DNA of 64,000 nucleotides from Vibrio sp. HB236076 (GCF_040957575.1 NZ_CP162601.1:1612001-1676000); one strand, 5' to 3'. Positions 1 to 12,109 are shown, counted from the first letter of the stretch. Notes: generated from the letters alone by a model not told the origin. Numbers and translations are program-made.

Positions 1-152
1 TCCCCGCGCTGGGAGCGAAAGGCTTTTGGTACGGGTTCATTTTAGGCCTTTCCTCTGCAGCGTTTTTACTGGCAAAACGTTTAATTTACGTCCATAAAAC
101 ATTGTCAGATACCCATACTAGTGCAAAACAATACACGCCAATGTCTTTGTAA
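1..152 (+). CDS. MATE-family multidrug efflux transporter, C-terminal fragment
   Basis: The left edge of the window cuts this gene. Reading from base 3 gives 49 codons ending in TAA at 150-152. The peptide opens with a Gly/Ala-rich turn (PALGAKGFWYGFILGL), continues as a hydrophobic helix and ends in a basic and polar tail. That GxxGxWxGF pattern before the last membrane helix is typical of NorM-type MATE proteins, inner-membrane antiporters that expel drugs and cationic dyes using Na+ or H+. Only the last helix and tail are visible, so the family call rests on a short stretch and the substrate cannot be judged. Confidence 0.6.
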   Translation, partial: PALGAKGFWYGFILGLSSAAFLLAKRLIYVHKTLSDTHTSAKQYTPMSL

Positions 153-253
153 GCATTGTCCCATACTAATTGGGAAACTTGGTTTACAACCCGACACTTG
201 GCTTGAGAATAAAGTGCAGCGTACGGCACCTGTTACGATGAGGAGAAACGGTC

Positions 254-1318
254 ATGTCTTTTTTATTCAACGTCTCCCCAGTCAAGCGAATAGAGTGTGC
301 TTCATTAGTAATAGCAAAAAAATTACTACGCGTATTACTGGTTGTGGTGGCAAGCGGTTTACTTAGCGCCTGCCAGTGGCACAGCCCTGAAGATGACTTT
401 ATCGAATATGCCGCGCGCTTATCGAGAGTATTGACTGTGACGTCGCCCGAGGCACCTCAAGAACAAGATAGCGCTCTGCCCTCAAAGCGCCACCTCATTT
501 TAACCATTCCAAGACGAAGTATGGGACTGATTGACAGTTACGCATTAAGAGCCTGTGGCTTATTTCAAATCATTGCGCAAAAAAATGCGTCATTAGGGAA
601 AGTACAAGACCCATTTCGCGACTTTGATTATCAAACCGAGTTTTTATTCACGTTGAATCAGTGTCAAAAATCAAGTTCACTAAGCCAAGCGCAATACCAT
701 CTGCTCGATGAGATAAAACAACAAAAGTATGAGGATATGATGGCTCATTTTCACAACCTTCTCTTAGGCAGTGAGGCAATGAGGCACCAGTTAATGGCGT
801 CACTCTGGTTTAGCGATAGCCAAGAGTATTATTTTGACGACGTTAAGCAGGCATGGCAGGCCTTAACTGCGCTGCACACTCTCATTATCAAGGCGCAGTT
901 CGACCAAATAAAGCCCACAAAATTGGTTCACTTTCAAGAAGCGCTTGAAAAGTCTGAGTTGATTGGCCGACTCACCTACTCATTACAACGCAGTGCACTT
1001 TGGCTCGACACCAGCAGCCACATATTGCGCTCGAATCAAGACAAAATTCCCTGTGGCGCGCAACGAGATAAGACCCGAGTGACCCGCTTGAACAATGTGT
1101 TACACCACTATTATGCCCCGACCATTCAAAGCTATACCGCCTCGTTAAACCGTGCATACCTAAATCTGTCGCCCTTTCTAGAGCCAGTACGGTACGCGCT
1201 AAATCAAGTTCAGCACCAACTGGCTCTTGACCACGCCTTTCAACAATTTAAACAAGCCAATCTTGCTCATGTTAATGCATGGCAAAGCATTCAGCGTCGT
1301 TGTCTGCCTCAACCCTAG
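254..1318 (+). CDS. DUF3080 family lipoprotein
   Basis: A 354-residue protein. After about 27 residues a hydrophobic stretch ends in a lipobox (LLSAC, Cys about residue 40), so it is probably processed by signal peptidase II and anchored as a lipoprotein. The 40-residue leader is long, and a later start is possible, but a GAGGAG ribosome binding site sits just before the ATG at 254. The mature part is mostly helical and soluble, without a catalytic motif I recognise. Composition and length agree with DUF3080, a family of unknown function common in Vibrio. It converges on the Lig E gene with about 20 bases between stops. Confidence 0.7.
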   Translation: MSFLFNVSPVKRIECASLVIAKKLLRVLLVVVASGLLSACQWHSPEDDFIEYAARLSRVLTVTSPEAPQEQDSALPSKRHLILTIPRRSMGLIDSYALRACGLFQIIAQKNASLGKVQDPFRDFDYQTEFLFTLNQCQKSSSLSQAQYHLLDEIKQQKYEDMMAHFHNLLLGSEAMRHQLMASLWFSDSQEYYFDDVKQAWQALTALHTLIIKAQFDQIKPTKLVHFQEALEKSELIGRLTYSLQRSALWLDTSSHILRSNQDKIPCGAQRDKTRVTRLNNVLHHYYAPTIQSYTASLNRAYLNLSPFLEPVRYALNQVQHQLALDHAFQQFKQANLAHVNAWQSIQRRCLPQP

Positions 1319-1339
1319 CTATGGTGGCAATTAACAGCA

Positions 1340-2254
1340 CTAAGGCGGTATCACAGTGGTAACCCGTTGATGTTCCCTTGAAGCATAACGCCAAAATCGA
1401 GCAAACCGAGGAAGCCCATTGTCAGTAACCCCATTGTGGCGAATCGTGATGACACTGCCAATTTCGGGCGGCATTTGTCGTAAATCATCGCTTAAACCGC
1501 TGCCCACTCTAAGAACTAAGCCAGAGGATGTACGGGTGATCAAAGCGCCAACTTTTCCTTTTAAGCGCCCTTTTCCTTCCGCATAACCAATGACCGTCAC
1601 TTCGCTGTCTTGATACGCTTTTACCTTGAGAAAGCCATGGCTTCGGCCAGGTTGATATGAGTTGTGCCAATTTCTCAGCATGACCCCTTCACCTTGAGCA
1701 GCAGTAATGTTATCAAGCGTATCAGCAAGGTGCTTTTTGTCGTAAACGGGCTGATACGCGGCTAACAAAAGATGCGAAGAAGACTGATGTTGAAACCAAG
1801 CAGACAACTCGGCGTAGCGTTGTGAAAAGGGCGTGTTACGCTGTGGCATATCAAATAACACAAAACGGATCTGACGCCAAGCTTTGAGGTTGGGCTGATG
1901 ATCAAACACGGTCTGTTGAACAGTAGAAAAGTGGTTGCGGCCAGCCCACAATTCGCCTTCGACGGGCCAAGGTGGCAAGTCAGCATACCATTTAGGTGGC
2001 AATGTAATAATGTGCCCATGTCGAGTCCGCATCTGTTTGCCATCCCAATAACCGCGAACCCCATCGTATTTTTCACTCCACCAATAATCTTGCCAGTTAA
2101 GCTCTTGCCCGTGCTGGTAAGTCGATGCCAATGCCAGTGGCGGCATTGAAAAATGAGTAGCAACAAGCAAAGACTCTTGATTCGCTTGTCCCGGACTGGG
2201 GGACGACCACAATGCCAACAACGCCAAGGCAATCACTGTTTTTTGCATTTTCAT
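1340..2254 (-). CDS. ATP-dependent DNA ligase, periplasmic Lig E type
   Basis: A 304-residue protein with an N-terminal signal peptide (hydrophobic core about residues 5-18, Ala-rich cut region near 24). Nucleotidyltransferase motif I is SEKYDGVRGYW, with Lys62 as the predicted AMP-accepting lysine. The later EGELW and EGVMLR segments fit motifs III and IV, and FLKVKAY fits motif V. A short OB-like domain follows. The protein is far smaller than NAD-dependent LigA and lacks its zinc finger, BRCT and HhH domains. Lig E ligases seal nicks in duplex DNA with ATP; the signal peptide implies action in the periplasm or outside the cell. A role in DNA uptake or extracellular DNA is suspected for the family but not shown here. 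Confidence 0.85.
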   Translation of the reverse strand: MKMQKTVIALALLALWSSPSPGQANQESLLVATHFSMPPLALASTYQHGQELNWQDYWWSEKYDGVRGYWDGKQMRTRHGHIITLPPKWYADLPPWPVEGELWAGRNHFSTVQQTVFDHQPNLKAWRQIRFVLFDMPQRNTPFSQRYAELSAWFQHQSSSHLLLAAYQPVYDKKHLADTLDNITAAQGEGVMLRNWHNSYQPGRSHGFLKVKAYQDSEVTVIGYAEGKGRLKGKVGALITRTSSGLVLRVGSGLSDDLRQMPPEIGSVITIRHNGVTDNGLPRFARFWRYASREHQRVTTVIPP

Positions 2255-2487
2255 TCCTCGCTAAACGATCGATAGCGAAAGGAAAAATAAACGTGAAGGT
2301 ATCGCATTAACCCCATCGCCAAGAGACGGCAATATTAGCAAGCCCCCTGGCCTGAAATTGCCTCGGTATTTCTCGAGTGTGACGATACCAACAAGGATTA
2401 CGACTTATAGAACAAAACCCAACAGCCATCATCACTACACTGTTCACAAATAATGACTGTTCACAAAAACACGGTCAGCAATCACAA

Positions 2488-2880
2488 TTATTGCTGGACT
2501 TCTTGCCAGCGCTTTTTCATCTTTCTCATCGTTTCAGGGGGAACATCGTGAATGGATTGGAATTGTTGACGACAGACCAGGATGTCAAGCTCAACCTTTA
2601 ATTGCTTCGCCAGACGTAAATACGGTTTTAACTCCCAATACTCGACAAAGGTATTACTGACGATAACACTCTTACCCTCGCTTAAGGCTTGGTTCGCCTG
2701 GTCAAAGCACCATTGATGAGCTTGAGATAGCAGAAAGGGCTTAAAACAATACTCACCGCTTTGATTGATGAAGTACATATCCGCTTCAATATGAAAGGCG
2801 TTCGATGTTTGTTGTAACTGTTTGGCCAAGGTACTTTTCCCTGAACCGGGCAAGCCGCGAATTAAAGTCAATTGTTGCAT
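2488..2880 (-). CDS. Small P-loop ATP-binding protein (kinase-like)
   Basis: The open frame runs further upstream, but the ATG at 2880 puts the Walker A motif (GLPGSGKST) about ten residues from the N-terminus, as expected for this fold, giving 130 residues. The rest has a beta-alpha pattern ending in a basic helix (MRKMKKRW). It resembles the stand-alone AAA/polynucleotide-kinase-like ATP-binding proteins related to the N4BP2 kinase domain. Substrate is unknown. It lies on the same strand as nrdF but beyond the nrdF terminator, so it is probably separately expressed. Confidence 0.65.
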   Translation of the reverse strand: MQQLTLIRGLPGSGKSTLAKQLQQTSNAFHIEADMYFINQSGEYCFKPFLLSQAHQWCFDQANQALSEGKSVIVSNTFVEYWELKPYLRLAKQLKVELDILVCRQQFQSIHDVPPETMRKMKKRWQEVQQ

Positions 2881-3002
2881 GGCATTTATCGTTGCGTTCT
2901 TGTTGCAAAAACTTACTGTACCACAGTTTCCCATCGACGTATGACGCCTTGTCGACACGGGGCTCGGGTTCACGTTGCTTTTTCTTTTGCCCATTATGGT
3001 AA

Positions 3003-3031
3003 GAAAAAAAGCCCCCAAACCGTTGGAGGCT
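3003..3031 (-). terminator. Rho-independent terminator of nrdHIEF
   Basis: On the minus strand a 9-base-pair stem (AGCCTCCAA against TTGGGGGCT, one G-U pair) with loop CGGT is followed by seven T residues. It lies 38 bases past the nrdF stop codon. Confidence 0.85.
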
Positions 3032-3068
3032 GTATTTCACTGTATTATGCCAACATAGGGAAGTCGGC

Positions 3069-6167
<3,099 letters not shown>

Positions 6168-6175
<8 letters not shown>

Positions 6176-6575
6176 TATTGTGTTCCCAAAAGCGTGTTAA
6201 GCCTTGTTTAACTCGTGTGACATCATTGTCGGTACCGGCAAGCTCAAAGCGGTACAATACCGGCACCTGACATTTTTCAGCAATAATATCGCCAGCACGA
6301 GCAAACCAAACTCCAAAGTTGCGATTGCCACTGCCTATCACCCCCCTTAACCATTGTCTATTTTGTGGCTGATTAAGAAAGTGGATCACAGACTTAGGGA
6401 CGGCGCCGCGGCCTTGACCGTCGGCGTAACTAGGACAAACCAAGACAAAGGGTTTGGCCATAAGAGGCGTTTGTGCATGCGCCTCGATCGGCAGGCGCAT
6501 TGCATCGAGGTTCAATCGTTCGACAAAACGTTGAGTATTTCCAGATTGACTGGAAAAGTAGACCAAATCTGCCAT
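6168..6575 (-). CDS. nrdI: NrdI flavodoxin-like protein of class Ib RNR
   Basis: A 135-residue protein with the FMN-binding loop [11 protein letters not shown] near the N-terminus and a central [12 protein letters not shown] segment, both diagnostic of NrdI. NrdI supplies the oxidant that assembles the dimanganese-tyrosyl radical cofactor of NrdF. It sits second in the operon, 16 bases after the nrdH stop, and its last codons overlap the nrdE start. Confidence 0.95.
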
Positions 6576-6591
6576 GGTGTGACCGCAGCGA

Positions 6592-6813
6592 TTAAGATAA
6601 CGCGTTGATCAAGTCGGGACGAAAGCCTGACCAATGCTGCTCGCCGGCCAAAACGACGGGGACTTGACGATACCCTTGCGCTTGTACCCACTGAGTGGCT
6701 TCTTGATCCTTTGTTAAGTCAACAACCTCATGTACAATCCCTTTTTTATCTAGCGCTTTACTGGTTGCAACGCACTGAACACAACCGGGTTTTGAATAAA
6801 GAACGACTTTCAT
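6592..6813 (-). CDS. nrdH: Glutaredoxin-like electron donor for class Ib RNR
   Basis: A 73-residue protein with the redox motif CVQC about ten residues from the N-terminus, the cis-Pro stretch RQVPVV and the C-terminal WSGFRPD signature of NrdH. NrdH reduces the C-terminal cysteine pair of NrdE and is itself reduced by thioredoxin reductase. A TTG four codons upstream is possible, but the ATG at 6813 has an ideal GGGGAG ribosome site. It is the first gene of nrdHIEF. Confidence 0.95.
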   Translation of the reverse strand: MKVVLYSKPGCVQCVATSKALDKKGIVHEVVDLTKDQEATQWVQAQGYRQVPVVLAGEQHWSGFRPDLINALS

Positions 6814-6838
6814 GACACTCCCCAAAAACGTGTTTAAT

Positions 6839-6857
6839 GATAATATCTCTCATTATC
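6839..6857 (-). promoter_or_regulatory. Fur-box-like operator at the nrdH promoter
   Basis: The 19 bases GATAATATCTCTCATTATC match the classic Fur box in both outer arms (GATAAT and CATTATC exact; about 14 of 19 overall). It touches the proposed -10 element of nrdH and lies in its early leader, a repressing position. Fur control of nrdHIEF is known in E. coli; here it is inferred. Confidence 0.6.
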
Positions 6858-6884
6858 ATATCTATATGTAGTATGTAATTTCAA
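6855..6884 (-). promoter_or_regulatory. Predicted sigma-70 promoter of nrdHIEF
   Basis: On the minus strand TTGAAA (6879-6884) is followed after 18 bases by TATGAT (6855-6860), upstream of nrdH. One NrdR-like box lies inside the spacer and a second upstream of the -35, while the Fur-like box overlaps the -10. Confidence 0.5.
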
Positions 6885-6907
6885 GTTAAAAATCTATATA
6901 TTGTGTT
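6858..6907 (-). promoter_or_regulatory. Tandem NrdR boxes
   Basis: Two 16-17-base sites with the A/T-rich palindromic NrdR core lie at about 6859-6876 (core CTATATGTAG) and 6890-6907 (core CTATATATTG, flank TGTGT). Their centres are 32 bases apart, about three helical turns, which is the normal spacing for cooperative NrdR binding. NrdR represses ribonucleotide reductase genes when dATP is plentiful. The nrdR gene itself is not in this window. Confidence 0.75.
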
Positions 6908-6973
6908 CTTTACGTGAATTAAGAATTAATATCAATAAAGTTTTACCTATCAATACAAGAGGGATGATAGGTA

Positions 6974-7022
6974 AAAACCACACTAAATCCACGGTTGAAA
7001 TTAAAACTATAAAGACTATCAT
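6974..7022 (+). promoter_or_regulatory. suf promoter with overlapping IscR type-2-like site
   Basis: Bases 6974-6999 fit the cluster-independent IscR pattern: four A, CC, one base, CA, seven bases, CA, one base, GG, then an A/T-rich end. One core base deviates (C for T at 6990). A promoter-like TTGAAA (6995-7000) with 16-base spacing to TATCAT (7017-7022) overlaps it, so IscR would sit over and just upstream of the -35. In E. coli apo-IscR activates suf from a type-2 site. Confidence 0.6.
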
Positions 7023-7046
7023 TGTCGTAATTAGAAGGAGAAAGCC

Positions 7047-7424
7047 ATGGTAGAACAACACAAATCAGAAGATTCCGTTGCTGAGTTCTCACCAACAGAT
7101 AATCAATGGCAAGGTATAACCCTAACCGAAGCAGCCGCTAAGCGAGTTAACGAGCTTACCGATGAGGGTCAGTGGATTCGCATGTCAGTGAAATCCTCTG
7201 GTTGTACCGGTTATGCTTATGTATTAGGCATGGCCGATGAGATAACGGCAAACGACCTCGTTTATCAATCTCACGGTGCAAGCCTGTTGGTGGCAGCAGA
7301 AGCAATGCCATTTATCGATGGCACTGAAGTCGATTTTGTACAACAAGGTTTAAACCAAACCTTTGTTTACAACAATCCCAATGTAACAGCCGAATGCGGT
7401 TGCGGAGAGAGTTTTGGTGTGTAA
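7047..7424 (+). CDS. sufA: SufA A-type iron-sulfur carrier
   Basis: A 125-residue protein with the three cluster-binding cysteines of the IscA/SufA family: Cys53 in SSGCTGY and the C-terminal pair Cys117/Cys119 in ECGCGESF. About 20 extra N-terminal residues precede the domain, as in many SufA proteins. AGAAGGAG precedes the ATG. SufA accepts clusters from SufBCD and passes them to client apoproteins in the cytoplasm. It heads the operon; its stop codon shares a base with the sufB start. Confidence 0.93.
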   Translation: MVEQHKSEDSVAEFSPTDNQWQGITLTEAAAKRVNELTDEGQWIRMSVKSSGCTGYAYVLGMADEITANDLVYQSHGASLLVAAEAMPFIDGTEVDFVQQGLNQTFVYNNPNVTAECGCGESFGV

Positions 7425-8887
7425 TGAGTGATGTAAATATTCAAGAAGATGTGCAAGAAGCATTGAAACGCGAGAAATATCGCGAAGGTTTCTATACACA
7501 ACTAGACAATGATACTTTAGAGCACGGTATCAACGAAGACGTAGTCAGAGCCATTTCTGCCAAGCGTAACGAACCTGAATGGATGTTAGAATTCCGTTTG
7601 GAAGCGTATCGCCTGTGGACGGAGATGGAAGAGCCACATTGGTTAAAAGCCGATTACCCTGAGCTTAATTATCAAGACTACAGTTACTACTCTGCCCCAA
7701 CTTGTGGCAAGTGCGAAGGCGATGCGGCAGACGACGGCAGTAACGAGTTCTTAACCAAAGAAGTCGAAGATGCATTTGAGCAACTCGGCGTTCCTGTTCG
7801 CGAAGGCCAAGAAATTGCGGTTGATGCAATCTTTGACTCGGTTTCGGTTACCACAACCTACCGCGAGTCCCTAAAAGAACAAGGCATTATTTTCTGTTCA
7901 TTTAGCGAAGCCATTCAAGAATACCCAGAACTGGTGAAAAAGTACCTAGGTACTGTGGTTCCGCCAAAAGACAACTTCTTCGCAGCACTCAACGCAGCTG
8001 TCGCCTCAGATGGATCGTTTATCTACGTACCACCTGGTGTGCGCTGTCCGCGTGAGCTGTCTACTTATTTCCGCATTAACCAAGCGAAAACCGGTCAGTT
8101 CGAACGCACGATTTTAGTTGCCGATGAAGGCGCTTATGTCAGCTATATCGAAGGGTGTTCGGCTCCGGTTCGCGACAGTTATCAGTTGCACGCCGCCGTG
8201 GTTGAAGTCATTGTCCACAAAGATGCGGAAGTAAAATACTCAACCGTACAAAACTGGTTCTCAGGTGAAGAAGGCAGCAAAGGCGGCATTCTCAACTTTG
8301 TGACCAAACGCGCCTTGTGTGAAGGCAGCAACAGCAAGATGTCTTGGACCCAATCCGAAACGGGCTCAGCGATCACTTGGAAATACCCAAGCGTGATCCT
8401 CAAAGGTGATAACTCGGTCGGCGAGTTCTACTCTGTGGCTCTGACCAGTGGCGATCAACGCGCCGATACCGGCACAAAAATGATTCATATTGGTAAAAAT
8501 ACCCGTTCGACCATTATCTCTAAAGGGATCTCCGCTGGTAAAAGTGAAAACAGCTACCGTGGCTTGGTGAAAGTCTTGCCAACAGCGGAAGGCGCTCGTA
8601 ACTTTACTCAGTGTGATTCTATGTTGATCGGTGGTGAGTGTGGTGCGCATACTTTCCCATATGTCGAAGTGAAACACCCTTCTGCTCATATTGAACACGA
8701 AGCGACGACATCGCGCATTGGCGAAGATCAACTTTTTTACTGTGTTCAACGTGGCATTTCAGAAGAAGATGCGATTTCAATGATCGTCAATGGCTTCTGT
8801 AAAGACGTCTTTTCTGAGCTCCCACTTGAGTTCGCCGTTGAAGCACAAAAACTTCTTTCTATCAGTCTTGAACATAGCGTAGGTTAA
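7424..8887 (+). CDS. sufB: SufB, Fe-S scaffold subunit
   Basis: A protein of 487 residues from the ATG at 7424, which overlaps the sufA stop by one base. It carries typical SufB segments: the N-terminal CGKCEGD motif, [21 protein letters not shown], the beta-helix core and [20 protein letters not shown] near the C-terminus with the conserved cysteines. SufB assembles nascent Fe-S clusters within SufBC2D using sulfur delivered by SufSE. The frame extends about ten codons upstream inside sufA, but that start has no support. Confidence 0.96.
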   Translation: MSDVNIQEDVQEALKREKYREGFYTQLDNDTLEHGINEDVVRAISAKRNEPEWMLEFRLEAYRLWTEMEEPHWLKADYPELNYQDYSYYSAPTCGKCEGDAADDGSNEFLTKEVEDAFEQLGVPVREGQEIAVDAIFDSVSVTTTYRESLKEQGIIFCSFSEAIQEYPELVKKYLGTVVPPKDNFFAALNAAVASDGSFIYVPPGVRCPRELSTYFRINQAKTGQFERTILVADEGAYVSYIEGCSAPVRDSYQLHAAVVEVIVHKDAEVKYSTVQNWFSGEEGSKGGILNFVTKRALCEGSNSKMSWTQSETGSAITWKYPSVILKGDNSVGEFYSVALTSGDQRADTGTKMIHIGKNTRSTIISKGISAGKSENSYRGLVKVLPTAEGARNFTQCDSMLIGGECGAHTFPYVEVKHPSAHIEHEATTSRIGEDQLFYCVQRGISEEDAISMIVNGFCKDVFSELPLEFAVEAQKLLSISLEHSVG

Positions 8888-8894
8888 TATCATC

Positions 8895-9641
8895 ATGCTA
8901 ACTATCGAAAATTTACATACCAGTGTCGACGATAACGACATCCTAAAAGGCATTAACCTGACGGTAAAACCAGGCGAAGTCCACGCCATCATGGGGCCAA
9001 ACGGCTCTGGTAAAAGTACTCTATCTGCCACACTAGCCGGTAAAGAAGACTACGAAATCACGGCTGGCAGCATTGAATTTAACGGCAAAGACCTCGCTGA
9101 ACTCGATGCGGATGAACGTGCTGGCGAAGGCGTTTTCTTGGCATTTCAATACCCAGTAGAAATCCCTGGTGTCAGCAACAAGCTGTTCTTAAACACCGCG
9201 CTAAACGGCATTCGCGAATACCAAGGCAAAGGCCCTATCGACCGTTTTGACTTTGAAGATCTATTAGAAGAAAAAGCCCAGCTGCTGAAAATGCCAGCAA
9301 AACTTCTAGACCGCTCAGTCAACGAAGGCTTTTCTGGTGGTGAGAAAAAACGCAACGACATTCTGCAAATGGCGGTCCTAGAGCCTAAACTGTGCATTCT
9401 CGATGAAACCGACTCCGGCCTAGATATCGATGCATTGAAAGCCGTGTCTGAGGGTGTCAACGCACTGAGAAATGAAGATCGTTCATTCATCATTGTCACT
9501 CACTACCAAAGAATTCTTGACTACATCCAACCTGATTACGTCCATGTTCTTTACCAAGGTAAAATCATCAAATCAGGCGATCACACACTAGCTCATGAGT
9601 TGGAGAAAAAAGGTTATGGTTGGATCATCGGTGAAGAATAA
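8895..9641 (+). CDS. sufC: SufC ATPase
   Basis: A 248-residue ABC-type ATPase with Walker A GPNGSGKST, signature FSGGEKKRN, Walker B LCILDETDSGLD and an H-loop (VTHYQRI). The DETDSGLDID form of Walker B is characteristic of SufC. It binds SufB and SufD and drives the conformational changes needed for cluster assembly; it is a soluble protein despite its transporter fold. It starts 7 bases after sufB and overlaps sufD. Confidence 0.97.
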   Translation: MLTIENLHTSVDDNDILKGINLTVKPGEVHAIMGPNGSGKSTLSATLAGKEDYEITAGSIEFNGKDLAELDADERAGEGVFLAFQYPVEIPGVSNKLFLNTALNGIREYQGKGPIDRFDFEDLLEEKAQLLKMPAKLLDRSVNEGFSGGEKKRNDILQMAVLEPKLCILDETDSGLDIDALKAVSEGVNALRNEDRSFIIVTHYQRILDYIQPDYVHVLYQGKIIKSGDHTLAHELEKKGYGWIIGEE

Positions 9642-10884
9642 CACAAGCACGGCATTAGAACGTTTGCAACAGCTCGTGCCTGAATCACCAAGACAACAAT
9701 CGTTTTGGCAACAATTCAGCGAGATGGAGTTGCCTCACGTCAAGCACGAAGATTGGAAGTACACCCCGGTTGCTCCTTTTTACGATCAGGCATTCACAGC
9801 GCCAGTCAAAGAAGCAGGCGACCCACAGACGATTGAAATCATTAATCAATTAGCACTCAAACTTGACGATGCTTACCGATTGATCTTCATCAATGGTCAA
9901 TTTTGTGTTCGTTACTCAGATTGGATTCCTAAAATCACGGTGAGCCAACACGGCAGTGAAGACGCCCTTGCTTTGCCTGACAGTGTCAACACAGAAGCCA
10001 TGGCAACCTTGACGGAAGCCATTAGCAACGAAAGCGTTACTATTGATGTACCTGCGCGTCATGTGGTGGACAAACCTATCTACGTGATCAACTTAAACAG
10101 TGGCCAGCAAGGCGATATTAGCACCCTACGCGTACACGTACGTTTAGGACAACAGGCTGAAGCGTGCCTTGTCGAGCATCATGTTGCTCAATCAGATGCA
10201 CAAGGCGTTACCTTGTCACGTATTACGTTTGACTGCCAAGATGCCGCGCATTTAGAGCACATTAAGGTGATTGAGCAAGCCAGTCATCAACAACATTATG
10301 CGCACAACGACATGCGCGCCGCTCGTGATGCGAATGCGAAATCGACCACCTTGCTGCTCAACGCGCAGATTGCTCGTCATCAAACCAGTTCAATTTTAAC
10401 TGGCAATAATGGTGAGGTGAACATGAACAGCCTTGCTCTGCCCGTTGAAGATAAAGTATTTGACACACGGACTTTCTTGCGTCATCAATCCCCACACTGC
10501 CAAAGCTATCAGTTGCACAAAGTCATTAGTAACGACAAAGCAACCGGTGTTTTTGACGGTATGATCTACGTTGATGTCGGCGCAGAAAAGACTGACGGCC
10601 AGATGGATAACCACAACTTGCTGCTCAGCGACAACGCTAGCGTAAACAGTAAGCCAAAATTGGAAATCTATACTGACGACGTAAAATGCAGTCACGGTGC
10701 GACAACAGGTCAGCTCGACAAAGATCAAATTTTCTACTTGCAAGCTCGTGGTATTCCAAAAGCACAAGCAGAAAAAATCATTACTTTTGCGTTTGCGGCT
10801 GAAGTAACGGAAACCATAGGAAATGATGTGATCAAGTCACTGTTATCGCAAAAAGTTGAGCAGTACCTAGCGGAGCAACTATGA
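9616..10884 (+). CDS. sufD: SufD, SufB partner subunit
   Basis: About 422 residues. It has the conserved HEDWKYTP motif near the N-terminus, the central right-handed beta-helix, and the C-terminal KCSHGATTGQLD segment with its conserved Cys-Ser-His, followed by a RGIPKAQAEKII helix. SufD pairs with SufB to form the scaffold and is needed for iron entry. Three starts are possible: ATG 9595, ATG 9616 and GTG 9631. The ATG at 9616 has GGAG ten bases upstream and is chosen; all overlap the end of sufC. It overlaps the sufS start by 4 bases. Confidence 0.93.
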   Translation: MVGSSVKNNTSTALERLQQLVPESPRQQSFWQQFSEMELPHVKHEDWKYTPVAPFYDQAFTAPVKEAGDPQTIEIINQLALKLDDAYRLIFINGQFCVRYSDWIPKITVSQHGSEDALALPDSVNTEAMATLTEAISNESVTIDVPARHVVDKPIYVINLNSGQQGDISTLRVHVRLGQQAEACLVEHHVAQSDAQGVTLSRITFDCQDAAHLEHIKVIEQASHQQHYAHNDMRAARDANAKSTTLLLNAQIARHQTSSILTGNNGEVNMNSLALPVEDKVFDTRTFLRHQSPHCQSYQLHKVISNDKATGVFDGMIYVDVGAEKTDGQMDNHNLLLSDNASVNSKPKLEIYTDDVKCSHGATTGQLDKDQIFYLQARGIPKAQAEKIITFAFAAEVTETIGNDVIKSLLSQKVEQYLAEQL

Positions 10885-12107
10885 GCAAAATAAGCAGTCC
10901 TTGGCGACAAGACTTTCCGATGACAAACCAAACGGTTCACAACAAACCTTTGGTTTATCTCGATACCGCAGCCAGTGCCTTAACCCCGCAATGCGTGATT
11001 GATAAAATCGATAAATTTTATCAACAAGGTTACGCTAACGTGCATCGCGGTATTCATCACTTGAGCTCGCAAGCGACTCAAGCGATGGAGCAAGTGCGTC
11101 ATGATTGTGCTCAATTTTTGTCGGCAGCCAGTGAGAAGAACATCATTTTCACCTCTGGCACCACCGCGTCGATCAATCATATTGCGCAAAGCTTTGTGCA
11201 AAGTCAGTGTCAAGCCGGTGATGAGATCATCATCACCGAGCTCGAGCATCACGCCAATATTGTTCCTTGGCAGATGATGGCAGAGATGGCGGGTATTGAA
11301 ATCAAGGTATGGCCTATCAATGCTGAGGGTGAACTTAAACTCGAGCAGCTCAAGCCACTACTGAGCAGTAAAACCAAATTACTCGCAATGAGCCAGCTGT
11401 CTAATGTTCTCGGAGTGCACACTCCTGTTAAAGAAGCCATTGCACTGGCAAAGAGCGTCAAGGCAGCAACGTTAATCGACGGTGCTCAAGGCGCCCTGCA
11501 CCACGCAGTGGACGTCAGTGAACTCGACTGCGATTTTTATGTATTTTCTGGTCACAAACTCTACGGACCGACCGGTATTGGTGTTCTGTACATGCACCAG
11601 CGTTGGTTTGACGCTCTGCCTCCTTGGCACGGCGGCGGTGCCATGATTGATAAAGTGTGCTTACCTACCGGTACCACGTATCAAGATGCGCCGTGGAAGT
11701 TTGAGACGGGAACGCCACATGTCGCAGGGATACTTGGACTGGGTGCGGCACTCGAATACATCCGTCAATGCGGTTGGTCTGCCATTGAAGCCCATCAAAC
11801 GCGCTTGATGAACTATGCCCTAGAGCAACTAAAAAATATCGACCAAATAACCATTTACGGTCCCCAGAACACGGCACCTTCTGGTATGATATCGTTTAAC
11901 CTAGGCTCTCATCACGCTTTTGATGTCGGCAGCTTCTTAGATCGTTATGGCGTAGCGATCCGTACGGGTCACCACTGCGCTATGCCGCTGTTGCAACGGT
12001 TAGAAGTTCCAGCGGTTTGTCGAGCATCTTTTGGTATATACAATGATCAACAAGATGTCGATGTCTTAGTCGATAGCCTAAAACGAACGCTGACTTTATT
12101 AGGATGA
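10881..12107 (+). CDS. sufS: SufS cysteine desulfurase
   Basis: A 408-residue PLP enzyme of aminotransferase class V. Visible are the PLP-lysine motif SGHKLYGPTGIG, the ELEHHANIVPW motif and the catalytic cysteine Cys366 in TGHHCAMPLL, the type II desulfurase arrangement with a short active-site loop. It removes sulfur from L-cysteine as a persulfide, releasing alanine, and hands it to SufE. Its stop codon overlaps the sufE region (ATGA at 12104-12107). Confidence 0.97.
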   Translation: MSKISSPWRQDFPMTNQTVHNKPLVYLDTAASALTPQCVIDKIDKFYQQGYANVHRGIHHLSSQATQAMEQVRHDCAQFLSAASEKNIIFTSGTTASINHIAQSFVQSQCQAGDEIIITELEHHANIVPWQMMAEMAGIEIKVWPINAEGELKLEQLKPLLSSKTKLLAMSQLSNVLGVHTPVKEAIALAKSVKAATLIDGAQGALHHAVDVSELDCDFYVFSGHKLYGPTGIGVLYMHQRWFDALPPWHGGGAMIDKVCLPTGTTYQDAPWKFETGTPHVAGILGLGAALEYIRQCGWSAIEAHQTRLMNYALEQLKNIDQITIYGPQNTAPSGMISFNLGSHHAFDVGSFLDRYGVAIRTGHHCAMPLLQRLEVPAVCRASFGIYNDQQDVDVLVDSLKRTLTLLG

Positions 12108-12109
12108 TC

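Noticed and set aside
121..366. Small frame between the MATE end and the DUF3080 gene
   Set aside because: It starts inside the MATE coding sequence and overlaps the DUF3080 gene in another frame, without a ribosome site.
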